DNA of 31,328 nt from Bacillota bacterium (GTDB taxonomy: Bacteria > Bacillota > Clostridia > Christensenellales > Aristaeellaceae), in contig JAEWAH010000033.1 of assembly GCA_023391725.1 (NCBI GenBank), positions 1-31,328 on the forward strand, read 5' to 3'. Below the pieces are notes generated by a model. That model made no database searches, was not told the origin of the DNA, and saw only the letters and a program-made list of their open reading frames with translations. Position numbers and translations under genes: made by a program. Below are positions 1 to 7,899 of this stretch, piece by piece; within the stretch, counting starts at the first letter, position 1, and each line of letters opens with the position of its first letter.

Positions 1-1327
1 CGACAATCTGCCATATCTTGAAGGCGTAATCCGGTCTTGCGTAGAAGGCGAGATCTTCATCGACCAGGAGGAAGTATTCTACCTGCACCGGGTGAAGGAC
101 GGGGAGGATTTCTTCTTCCTTGTAAACCCCACCGAGCAGACGCTTCAGACGAAGGTGCGAATTCGCGGGAAGCATGCTCCCGAACTGTGGGACCTGGAAA
201 CGGGGAAGACCGCGCCCATTGCCCCCTACACCCTGGAGGATGGCTTTACCTGCTTTACCCTGGCCCTTCACCGGGTAGGCTCCGCCATGATCCATTTGCT
301 GCCGGCGGAAGAATCATACATCAGCGGCACGAACCTTAACGTGGACAGCTTTGATGGCAGCAGCGCAAACGCCTATGGCCGCATCGAAACAGGTGAGGCG
401 TATGTGCTTTTGAATGCCGCAGGCAAAGAAACGCGGTATGCGCTGCCGGCCGAGGCCCCCCTGCCCGCGTTTTCGCCTGAAGACGGTTTTGCGGTGCGCA
501 TGCACAGTCCCAATGCTTTGATCCTCAACCGGTGGAAGGTGCACTTTGAGGATGAGTCCGTCTGCGCCCATAATGTAAAGGAACTGGATACCGGCGCACC
601 CGGCTGGATGGATTTCGTGATGGGTGCGTGGGAACTGCAGCTGCCGGCCGAAAGGGCGGCCCGCACCTATCCCGTGACGCTGTGGTACGTTACGCGCTTT
701 AGCTGTCAGGCGAAAGCGGAAGACCTTTGCATGATGATCGACGGCTTTAAGGGCGACTATGAAATTTACCTTAATGGTGAAAAGCTGACGGAAACGCCGG
801 TCAGAAGCTATCTGGACGCCGAGATCCTTTCCCTTCCCCTGAAGAGCGCCGTGACAGGTGAAAACACCTTGGCGGTGCGCATGACGGTGCATGGCAAAAA
901 TGGCGGCATCCTGGACCTTTTGAAAATCACGGGAACCTTTACCGTGCGCAATGATGTCATTTGCGCGCCGGAACATACCCTTTTCTATGGCGACTGGTGC
1001 AAGCAGGGATATCCATATCTGGCCGCCATGGTGGATTATGAAAAGGAAATCACGCTGCCGCAAGGGTATATGGGCAAAACACTGCTTCTAAATGCCGATG
1101 TGGGCGATGACCTGTACGAAGTGTTTATTGACGGTGTTTCCGCCGGTGCAAGGCTGTGGAGCCCCTATGTGCTGGACATTACACCCTATGTCAAAACCGG
1201 CCGTTTCACCCTCACCATCCGGGTGGTGAATACCATTGCCAACCTGCTCACCAGGCAGGGAAAAGAATCTGGGCTCCGCTCCTTGACCATTACCCCATTT
1301 AACAGGTATAATTTTCTATTGGTATAG
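1..1327 (+). CDS. Glycoside-hydrolase-like protein, C-terminal part (5' end outside window)
   Basis: The reading frame is open from the first bases of the window, so this is the C-terminal ~441 residues of a longer protein. It begins with a beta-rich segment containing a PELWDLETGK-type motif. I associate this motif with the C-terminal sandwich of GH106-type alpha-L-rhamnosidases and related GH2-like enzymes. Later come two jelly-roll-like stretches typical of galactose-binding folds: one near DFVMGAWELQLP, and a final one with YEKEITLP, SPYVLDITPYV and the closing SGL motif. No catalytic barrel is visible in this fragment, so activity and substrate cannot be assigned. LacI regulator A follows 18 bp downstream, and its promoter lies inside the end of this gene. 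A GH106- or GH2-like enzyme is my best guess; any large multi-domain glycosidase with this C-terminal architecture is possible. Confidence 0.7.
   Translation, partial: DNLPYLEGVIRSCVEGEIFIDQEEVFYLHRVKDGEDFFFLVNPTEQTLQTKVRIRGKHAPELWDLETGKTAPIAPYTLEDGFTCFTLALHRVGSAMIHLLPAEESYISGTNLNVDSFDGSSANAYGRIETGEAYVLLNAAGKETRYALPAEAPLPAFSPEDGFAVRMHSPNALILNRWKVHFEDESVCAHNVKELDTGAPGWMDFVMGAWELQLPAERAARTYPVTLWYVTRFSCQAKAEDLCMMIDGFKGDYEIYLNGEKLTETPVRSYLDAEILSLPLKSAVTGENTLAVRMTVHGKNGGILDLLKITGTFTVRNDVICAPEHTLFYGDWCKQGYPYLAAMVDYEKEITLPQGYMGKTLLLNADVGDDLYEVFIDGVSAGARLWSPYVLDITPYVKTGRFTLTIRVVNTIANLLTRQGKESGLRSLTITPFNRYNFLLV
1283..1312 (+). promoter_or_regulatory. Sigma-A-type promoter for LacI regulator A
   Basis: TTGACC (1283-1288), an 18-bp spacer and a perfect TATAAT (1307-1312) lie within the last 45 bases of the upstream glycosidase gene. 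Transcription would start near 1319 and give a short leader before the ATG at 1346. This would let the regulator be expressed independently of the enzyme gene. Confidence 0.65.
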
Positions 1328-1345
1328 ATAAATGGGGGCGGTTTC

Positions 1346-2356
1346 ATGGCGGTTACCATCAAGGATGTGAGCAAGGCGGCAGGTGTTTCCATCGCCACTG
1401 TTTCCAAGGTCTTAAACGGAGACTTCAGCAAGGTGAGCACCGAAACCCGCGACCGCATCCAGCGTTTGGCCGATGAGATGAACTACCGTCCCAACATGCT
1501 GGCCAGGAGCCTTGTCTCCCAGAAGTTCAACATGCTGGGCCTCATCGTTCCCGATATCTCCAACCCCTATTACGCCGAAATGGCCCGTGGAATGACCGAT
1601 GAGGCGCTGCGCTTTGGCTACCATGCCATGATCAACAATACGGATGAGATGCACGAAAGAGAGCTGAGCTGCATCAAAACCATGGCCGGCTACAATGTGG
1701 GCGGCCTGGTGCTGGTAGGCAATTACAACACGGCTATAGAAAACATTGAGCTGATCAAAAAATACCGCATCCATTACATGGCAGTAGAAAACTACCATGA
1801 AGGCATGGATAACTGCGTGTATGTGGATAACTTTACAGGCTCTTACAAGGCCGTGGAGCATTTGATCAAGCGCGGCCACAAAGAAATCGCCTACATTACG
1901 GGCCAGGGCACTTTGCACGCCCCCAACGACGAAAGGCTCCGTGGCTTTGAAAAGGCCATGGCCGATCACAACCTGCCCGTGAATCCGTATCTTCTGGAAT
2001 GCGGCAATTTCAACCTGGAGACGGGATACCGGAAAACCTTGCAGCTTTTAGGCCGGGGCATTCCCTTTACCGCCATCGCCTGCGGCAATGACCTGATCGC
2101 TCTGGGGGCTTTCCAGGCCATCCGGGAGCACAAGCTGCGGGTGCCATGGGACATCTCTCTGGTTGGCTTTGATGATGTGTATCTTTCCTCCATGCTGGAG
2201 CCCAGGATGACCACCGTCAGACAGCCTGCCTACGAAATTGGCGTGTATGCCGTACGGATGCTTCTTGAGCGGATGGAAGGGAAACCCATTACCGAAAAAA
2301 ACAAGTGCTTTGTGCCCATTCTTATGGAGAGGGATACGGTGAGCTACCGTACCTGA
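1346..2356 (+). CDS. LacI/GalR-family transcriptional regulator A
   Basis: 336 residues, the normal length for this family. The N-terminus (MAVTIKDVSKAAGVSIATVS) is a classic LacI helix-turn-helix, followed by the hinge helix region YRPNMLARSLVS. The rest is a periplasmic-binding-protein-like effector domain with the typical stretches GLIVPDISNPYYAEMARGM, VYVDNFTGSY and SLVGFDDVYLSS. It should bind a sugar or sugar phosphate and repress carbohydrate genes. The start is supported by GGGGGCGG four bases upstream. It aligns without gaps to regulator B at 28458-29468, and the recognition helix is the same, so the two probably read the same operator. It is convergent with the minus-strand operon, from which it is separated by a terminator. 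The effector is unknown. Confidence 0.93.
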   Translation: MAVTIKDVSKAAGVSIATVSKVLNGDFSKVSTETRDRIQRLADEMNYRPNMLARSLVSQKFNMLGLIVPDISNPYYAEMARGMTDEALRFGYHAMINNTDEMHERELSCIKTMAGYNVGGLVLVGNYNTAIENIELIKKYRIHYMAVENYHEGMDNCVYVDNFTGSYKAVEHLIKRGHKEIAYITGQGTLHAPNDERLRGFEKAMADHNLPVNPYLLECGNFNLETGYRKTLQLLGRGIPFTAIACGNDLIALGAFQAIREHKLRVPWDISLVGFDDVYLSSMLEPRMTTVRQPAYEIGVYAVRMLLERMEGKPITEKNKCFVPILMERDTVSYRT

Positions 2357-2371
2357 CAGCCTTCCGCACTG

Positions 2372-2399
2372 AAAAATCCCCCTTCCGGGGGGATTTTTT
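2372..2399. terminator. Bidirectional intrinsic terminator
   Basis: AAAAATCCCCC and GGGGGATTTTTT arms around a short loop. The A-run on one side and T-run on the other let it work for LacI regulator A on the plus strand and for the minus-strand importer operon. Confidence 0.85.
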
Positions 2400-2407
2400 G
2401 CATAACA

Positions 2408-2434
2408 AAGCGGCGGGGATGATCCCCGCCGCTT
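2408..2434. terminator. GC-rich hairpin at the 3' end of the minus-strand operon
   Basis: Perfect inverted repeat with 13-base arms (AAGCGGCGGGGAT and its complement) and a one-base centre. It lies 10 bases past the stop of the solute-binding-protein gene. It lacks a strong U-run on either strand, so it more likely protects the mRNA 3' end or assists the adjacent terminator than terminates alone. Confidence 0.6.
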
Positions 2435-2444
2435 GATGATTTTA

Positions 2445-3710
2445 TTACTTGCCGAAAGTCTTTTCAATTTCGGCCGTAAGCTGCGGTTCCACCCGCTCGG
2501 CCACAGTGGAGGCCGGAATCCCATCAGACAGATAATTGTTGATGGTGGCAATCACCTCAAAAATTCCGGCAAGTCCCTTGTCATACCTGGTGATCAGGGT
2601 ATGTCCGTTATAGATCAGGTCATACATGTCACTGCCGTCGGGCGCCTGCCCATAACGGGCGCGTTCTTTTTCATCGCCCTGAGCTTTTTGGATGTCATTG
2701 ATCATGCGGATATAGGCGATGGCCCCTTCGGGATTCTTGGCGCCTGTGGGCACAGCCCAGCTTTGGCTGTAAACGTACACTTCGTCCGTGCTTCCGCTGG
2801 GGCCTGCCGGATAAGGCACCATACCCACCTCAAAAGGCAGCTCCCTCGCATCCTGGATTTCCTTGCCCACGATCATGCCCAGGGCGTTATTGTCAAAATA
2901 GCCGAACATTTCTGAATCTTCCAGCAGCCACATGGGGTTGGCGTTGCTCATCATCTCTCCAAGATACGTCATCGCTTCCAGGGTCTCTGGGTTTTTGAGC
3001 CCGGAGGTAACCTTTTTGTTGGCCTGGTCGATGTTCAAAAGTGTGCCGTGATTGGCCACAATCAGGTGGCTCATGGTATCGCCGTAGCCGCTGAAGCCCC
3101 ACTGGTCGATTTCGCCGTCGCCATCCGTATCCTGGGTCAGTGCCCGGCCGGCTTCCAGGAACTTGTCAAAGGTCCATTCGCCCTTGGCATACAGTTCATC
3201 GGGCGCTTCCAGCCCCTCGTATTCAAAGAGGGTGCGGTTGAAGGTGATATGCTTTAATTAAGGCTTGATCGGCACGGCGTAATGGTTTCCGCCCCACATG
3301 TAGTTTTCTTCGGAGATGGGGAAATAAGCATAATCCTCAGGCGTCACATACGGGTCGATGTTCTGGATGATGCACTGCTGCACCGCGCCGTGAAACACGT
3401 TTTCATACATCAGCACAAGATCCGGCGCATCCCCCGCCTGCTGCATGTCGATACATTTTTGCAGCTGCTGATCCCAGGTCACGCCGATGATTTCCACCGT
3501 GCCGCCGTACTTTTCTTCAAAGGCAGCCTTGGCCTCCATGGAAGCTTCGAATACCGCGTCATTTTTCGCCTTCATATTCAGGTAGCCGTTGCTGCTCATC
3601 CAGAATACGATTTTTAGGTTGGGGTTTGCAAGGGCGCCTTCCGCCAATGCCAGCGGAACAAGGGACAAAAGCATGGTAAGGACAATGATGACCGACAGCG
3701 CTTTTTTCAT
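2445..3710 (-). pseudogene. Sugar ABC transporter solute-binding protein interrupted by an in-frame TAA
   Basis: Family-1 (CUT1) extracellular solute-binding protein. The whole 1266-bp frame would give about 421 residues, the normal family length. TAA at 3260-3258 (codon 151) splits it after ...YAVPIKP. The frame resumes at once with LKHITFNRTLFEYEGL and remains in frame and conserved-looking to the end (GDTMSHLIVANHG, then EIEKTFGK). The N-terminus MKKALSVIIVLTMLLSLVP...LALA is a signal peptide without a lipobox cysteine. An upstream GGGAG nine bases before the ATG supports the start at 3710. The gene is last in the operon, behind two permeases and a hairpin. The break may be a real nonsense mutation, a sequencing error, or (less likely) a read-through site. 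If real, the first fragment lacks most of the ligand-binding fold and would not work. Confidence 0.85.
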
Positions 3711-3744
3711 GTTTGCACGCTCCCTTTCTATTTGTCTACGATCT

Positions 3745-3769
3745 ATTTTTAGGGATACCCCCTAAAAAT
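3745..3769 (-). repeat. Intercistronic stem-loop before the solute-binding-protein gene
   Basis: ATTTTTAGGG and CCCTAAAAAT form a perfect 10-bp stem with a five-base loop. It sits two bases after the permease stop and 34 bases before the binding-protein ATG. There is no U-run after it on the minus strand, so it is more likely an mRNA-processing or stabilising element than a terminator. Confidence 0.65.
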
Positions 3770-3771
3770 CA

Positions 3772-4764
3772 TCACATGCCGGTGAGCCCCGTCCGCTCAA
3801 CCGACTCCACGAAATATTTCTGGGTAAAGGCATAGAGCACCAAAAGCGGCGCAATGCACAAAAGGCAGGCGGCCTGCATGCGCGTGGCGATCAGTGCGGT
3901 ATCGGTATAGTTCCCGCCAATGGTGGACAGGTTTTGCAGATTCTGCTGGAACATGGAAAGCGCCGTGGCCAGGGTGACATGGTTCTTCATGAACATGGCC
4001 GGGGTATAGTAATCATTCCAGTTCCATACAAGGGCGAACAGCAATACCGTAAGCATCACCGTGCCCGCATTGGGCAGCATGACCCGTACAAAGGTTCCCA
4101 CAGGAGTGCAGCCGTCAATTTCCGCCGCCTCCTCCAGTTCATGAGGCATGCTCAGGAAAAACTGGCGGTAGATGAAAATGTACAAGCCGCCCCGAAGCCC
4201 CATGCCCAGCATGGCCGGAAGCCAGAAAACCCAGTAGCTGTCAATGATGTTCACCGGCTTTACCGCTCCGCCCGTTAAGGAACCCAGCAGGCCAAAGAGG
4301 CCGAACAGGTCAAAATACCGGTATGTGGTATACAGGGAGGTGGATATTGCCTGCTGCGGCACGATCATGGTAAGCACCACCAGCAGGAACATCACCTTCT
4401 TGCCCCTGAAGGAAAACCGCGCAAAGCCGTACCCTACCACCAGGCACATGGCAACCTGTATAAAGGCGGTAGCGACCGCCGACAAAAGCGTGTTGGGCAG
4501 GGAGACGCCCATGTCCAGAATGGCCATGGCGTCCTGTATGTTTTCCATGGTCAAGGTCTTGGGCAGCCAAATCACCGAAGGATCATACGTCTGCATAAAG
4601 GGCTTGAATGCGTTGGAGACCATATACAAAATGGGATACAGCACTACAAAGCTCATGGCAATAAGCAAAAGCAGCCTGCATAAGCGCATGAGGAACGCCA
4701 CGCCATGGCGCGTAACGCGGGATGCCTGATGGCGTGCTTTTATAAGCAGCTGTGTCTGCGCCAT
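3772..4764 (-). CDS. Sugar ABC transporter permease, MalG type
   Basis: 330-residue inner-membrane subunit of a CUT1 carbohydrate importer. Six membrane spans are apparent, starting with the LLLIAMSFVVLYPILYMVSNAF segment. The cytoplasmic coupling loop is clear (EEAAEIDGCTPVGTFVRVMLP), which in this family docks onto the ATPase. An upstream in-frame start would add 14 residues, but GGAGGAG ends five bases before the ATG at 4764, so I use that start. The gene begins one base after the stop of the preceding permease, so the two are translationally coupled and should form a heterodimer. Its cognate binding protein is the broken gene just downstream. The sugar is unknown. Confidence 0.92.
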   Translation of the reverse strand: MAQTQLLIKARHQASRVTRHGVAFLMRLCRLLLLIAMSFVVLYPILYMVSNAFKPFMQTYDPSVIWLPKTLTMENIQDAMAILDMGVSLPNTLLSAVATAFIQVAMCLVVGYGFARFSFRGKKVMFLLVVLTMIVPQQAISTSLYTTYRYFDLFGLFGLLGSLTGGAVKPVNIIDSYWVFWLPAMLGMGLRGGLYIFIYRQFFLSMPHELEEAAEIDGCTPVGTFVRVMLPNAGTVMLTVLLFALVWNWNDYYTPAMFMKNHVTLATALSMFQQNLQNLSTIGGNYTDTALIATRMQAACLLCIAPLLVLYAFTQKYFVESVERTGLTGM

Positions 4765-4765
4765 A

Positions 4766-5683
4766 TTACTCCTCCATTCTTCTGGCCAGCCTGCCCAGCA
4801 CGCCAAAGGCCAGCAGCAATATCAGCGTGATGACTGCCATGTAGATCCAGCTCATGCTGGCCGCAAGGCCAAACTGAAACTGGCTGCCAAATCCCGTGCG
4901 GTAGATGGCGGCCATAACGCGGTTGCCCGTTTCCTCCGTGCCGTAAGCCAAGAAGGAATCGATGATGGAATATACCACGTTCAGCAGCATGATGGGCACC
5001 ATTTGAGGGACGGTGATTTTCCAAAAGGAATCCCACTCGCCCGCCCCTTCCATGCGCGCCGCCTCATACGTGCTTGGGGGGATTTTCTGCAGTCCGCTTA
5101 AAAACAGCAGGATTTGAACGCCTGATTCCATGATCAGCGCAAACACCCTGTTGACGATCTCGTTGACAGCGTTGACAATACCCACCGGAAGGCTGGCGCT
5201 GATCATCATCTCTCTGAGCCCTACGCTTTGAAAGATATAGGCGTTTTGCGCGGCTCCCAGAGTGTTGCCGTTGATGACGCCCTGGAGCATCACATACGTA
5301 ACGCCGCTGGTAATGATCACCGGCAGGAAAAACACGCTGCGGAAAAAGCCCTTGCCCCGGAACTTCTGGTTGAGAAGAACGGCGATAAACAGGCTTAAGA
5401 TAACGATCAGAGGCACCTTATAAAACATTTCCAGCACAGCGTCCGTCAAAAGGGGCACAAACCTGGCGTCCTTCAAGAGCATGAAGGCATAATTGCCTGT
5501 GCCGGCCCAGGTGAGGGCAAATCCCGTATCCGACATCTTGATATCGTTCAGGCTGTACCAAAGGGATTGGAGAACAGGCATGGCAAAAAACAACAGGAAG
5601 CCCAGTATCCAGGGCGCCACGAAAAGATACCCCCAGCGGGCCTTGCGCCGTTTGAGCTTACCCAAAGCAGAACCGCGGTTCAA
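4766..5683 (-). CDS. Sugar ABC transporter permease, MalF type
   Basis: 305 residues. The N-terminus (RKARWGYLFVAPWILGFLLFFAMP) is typical of the MalF-like subunits of CUT1 importers. The coupling loop EAARMEGAGEWDSFWKITVPQMVP gives the EAA-x3-G signature. Translation starts at TTG: the stop of the upstream DUF5696 gene overlaps it as TTGA, and GGAGGTG lies eight bases upstream. The next permease follows one base after the stop, so both are coupled. The position directly behind the DUF5696 gene suggests that protein and this importer act on the same substrate. The substrate cannot be read from the sequence. Confidence 0.92.
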   Translation of the reverse strand: MNRGSALGKLKRRKARWGYLFVAPWILGFLLFFAMPVLQSLWYSLNDIKMSDTGFALTWAGTGNYAFMLLKDARFVPLLTDAVLEMFYKVPLIVILSLFIAVLLNQKFRGKGFFRSVFFLPVIITSGVTYVMLQGVINGNTLGAAQNAYIFQSVGLREMMISASLPVGIVNAVNEIVNRVFALIMESGVQILLFLSGLQKIPPSTYEAARMEGAGEWDSFWKITVPQMVPIMLLNVVYSIIDSFLAYGTEETGNRVMAAIYRTGFGSQFQFGLAASMSWIYMAVITLILLLAFGVLGRLARRMEE

Positions 5684-7884
5684 TGTGCCTTCACCTCCAC
5701 CGCAAGGAATCCCATGGGCAAAACGGTTTGCCCTTCCACCTCTTCAGCTTCGCCGCCATAGTTCACATACACGCATAGCGTCTCATATTCGGTCAGCGTC
5801 AGAGACTCCGATATGCGCCTGTGTCCGGTGATCCTCTCCGCCGCCACACGGCTGAGCACCGGGAACAAGGTATCATAATCCTGCTTTACCGTATCCAGCC
5901 AAAGATCAAAATCAGGGGAATACAGGAACATCATCCGCGAAGAAAGCAGCTCCTCCTTGTTTTGCTTCACAAAGGAATACATGGGGCTGGCGCCGTATTC
6001 CAGGCATTTCAAAACGGCCTCCCCGTGGTTTGACATATGGTTGACAGCACCCATGGCATAGGGAATGTAGCCATGGAACACCATCTGGTAAAAGGGCACT
6101 GTCTCGTTGCAGATGGCATAATCGCTGCTTCCGCCCGGAACATCCAAAAGGTGGGAGGCCAGGGCCGCCGCATAGCCGTTGCCGTGGGAAAGCATAATGC
6201 TTGGGCTTTCCCCCATCACATCTTTCAGGGTATCCCGCACGATCGCGGGCACGTTTCCTCTCCCTGTGCCGCCGGTGCGGTTGTCGCTGGTGCATATCTC
6301 GCCAAAGCCGTCAAAGGAAATAGCGGGAAGATTGAGCGCCTTATATTTTTCCATCAGCCTGCCGGCAAACAGGCGGTACCTGGATGGGGACAGCAGGTAC
6401 CAGGGAGGGATTTCCCCATTCACCGCCGCGTTGTCATAATTGAGCTGATACTGCATCTGCGGCGCGTTTACGGGGGAAAGCACCGCGTCCCACAAGGCGG
6501 TAAAACCGTTGCCGCCCTTGTATACCCGTGTCAGGTCAACATTCGGATACAGCCCGCCGCCCTCATCCGCAAGCTTTTTTCCCAATGCCGCAAGCTGCTC
6601 CTTTGTACCCAGACCACCTTGAAGCTCTGCGCCTTGCGGGATTTTTTCGTAGGCGCTGTCCTTTACCCAATTGGAATAGCGCACTACCGTCTGCGGGATG
6701 TCCAGCCCGGCGGCCATATCGGCTATGTCGGAAACAGTGGTCAGCGTCCAGGCCTTCGTATAGGGGAAGCCCAGGAATTGGGCCTGCTTTTTCACATAGC
6801 CGTACAAATCCAGGTACAGGGGATACTGTCCTTTTTCAACGCGCCTTGAAAGCCCCTGTTCTTGCAAAAGGTAGGTCTGGTATTTGCCGGCCATGCCCGC
6901 GTAGGAGCTTTCCTTCTCACCGGCAAGGCAATAGTACCGCACGGTATAGGCGCCTGTGGTCAGCCCCGCCCGCTCGCTGACGCCGGTGACCCTTGCATCA
7001 AACTCCTTTTTATACATCATAATGGAGCCGCTGGAGCGGACCTGAAATTCGCTGTATACATAATTGTAGCTGGTCAGGTTGGATACCCTGGCGTGGAGAA
7101 CGGCCTTGGCGTCGTTTTCCACAATCACCGCCAGAAATCCGTGGTCTCTGCCGCCGCTGCCAAATACCGGAAGCCTTGCCGCCGCCTCGTTTTTCGGCGC
7201 TGTCCGCTGCAGTACGTATGCCGAGCCCACCTGGCCTTCTATGCCGTAGTCCTTGCCGTACAGCTGGGCCTTGTACTCCGCCATGGCGGTTACGCCGTTG
7301 TTGTACGCAATCAGCGCCCCGGAGCCATCGGGAACAAACAAATATCCCTGGGCCTTTTCATCCTGGGCATCAAAGGCGGGCCAGATATCCACAGAGGAAA
7401 CGGTGTTTGCGCCGCGGGTCTCAATGCCCGCCACAGGAACGCTGACCTCCACATAATCATCCTTAAGCCGGTACGTGATGGTGACTGCGATCTCGGCCTT
7501 GACAAAATCGTACCGGCAGGCGGCTGTTTTGTTTTCAATGCGTACCGTCAGGCCATCCTTATTCACGCTCTCCACCTGGGAAGGGGCCGTCAGCGCCGTG
7601 CCCCGGTCGCTCATATAATTGAGCACCAGCTGGGATTGCAGCGTCATTTTGTGAACGCCTTTGGCTTTTGCGTCGGGCTTCTTGGGATTGGACCGCCACT
7701 GGTATCCGTCGGCCTTGCTTTCCACGATGACCTGTCCCGATGCCGGATCAATGTACAGCGCCAGGCGCTGGTTCTCATCCACCAGTTCAAATCCATCCGG
7801 CGCAAGCCCAAAGGCCCCGTGAAAGGGAAGGGATGACAAAAGCAGCACGGCTGCAAGTACAAGAACAAGCTTTGCGGTCTTCAC
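5680..7884 (-). CDS. Secreted DUF5696-type protein, probable glycosidase-like barrel
   Basis: About 734 residues from a GTG at 7884. A GTG two codons earlier sits too close to AGGAGGGG, so I prefer 7884 (spacing about seven). A signal peptide (KTAKLVLVLAAVLLLSSLPFHGAFG) has no lipobox. Residues ~28-300 form a beta-rich N-terminal domain (GFELVDENQRLALYIDP). Residues ~350-640 read like a TIM barrel: strands around YPLYLDLYGYV, TVVRYSNWV, LYPNVDLTRV, AISFDGFGEICTSD and SIMLSHGNGY. A short beta domain follows. I recognise the family as DUF5696, which I recall next to sugar importers in Paenibacillus and Clostridia; its function is not established. The order beta-sandwich then barrel, and the acidic residues D525, E529 and E594, recall GH101/GH129-like glycosidases. 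That is inference only. The downstream permease overlaps by four bases. Confidence 0.8.
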   Translation of the reverse strand: MKTAKLVLVLAAVLLLSSLPFHGAFGLAPDGFELVDENQRLALYIDPASGQVIVESKADGYQWRSNPKKPDAKAKGVHKMTLQSQLVLNYMSDRGTALTAPSQVESVNKDGLTVRIENKTAACRYDFVKAEIAVTITYRLKDDYVEVSVPVAGIETRGANTVSSVDIWPAFDAQDEKAQGYLFVPDGSGALIAYNNGVTAMAEYKAQLYGKDYGIEGQVGSAYVLQRTAPKNEAAARLPVFGSGGRDHGFLAVIVENDAKAVLHARVSNLTSYNYVYSEFQVRSSGSIMMYKKEFDARVTGVSERAGLTTGAYTVRYYCLAGEKESSYAGMAGKYQTYLLQEQGLSRRVEKGQYPLYLDLYGYVKKQAQFLGFPYTKAWTLTTVSDIADMAAGLDIPQTVVRYSNWVKDSAYEKIPQGAELQGGLGTKEQLAALGKKLADEGGGLYPNVDLTRVYKGGNGFTALWDAVLSPVNAPQMQYQLNYDNAAVNGEIPPWYLLSPSRYRLFAGRLMEKYKALNLPAISFDGFGEICTSDNRTGGTGRGNVPAIVRDTLKDVMGESPSIMLSHGNGYAAALASHLLDVPGGSSDYAICNETVPFYQMVFHGYIPYAMGAVNHMSNHGEAVLKCLEYGASPMYSFVKQNKEELLSSRMMFLYSPDFDLWLDTVKQDYDTLFPVLSRVAAERITGHRRISESLTLTEYETLCVYVNYGGEAEEVEGQTVLPMGFLAVEVKAH

Positions 7885-7899
7885 GGACACCCCTCCTTT

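Noticed and set aside
314..1063. 249-codon minus-strand frame opposite the first glycosidase fragment
   Set aside because: The plus frame carries GH-type motifs and continues from the window edge; the minus translation resembles nothing.
2445..3710. Two separate small genes (150 and 209 codons) in place of one broken binding protein
   Set aside because: Both lie in the same frame, the intervening sequence is family-like up to the TAA, and the second has no ribosome binding site at its apparent ATG.
6037..7836. Long plus-strand open frames opposite the DUF5696 gene
   Set aside because: Shadow frames with low-complexity, histidine/glycine-rich translations and no ribosome binding sites; the minus strand is convincingly coding.
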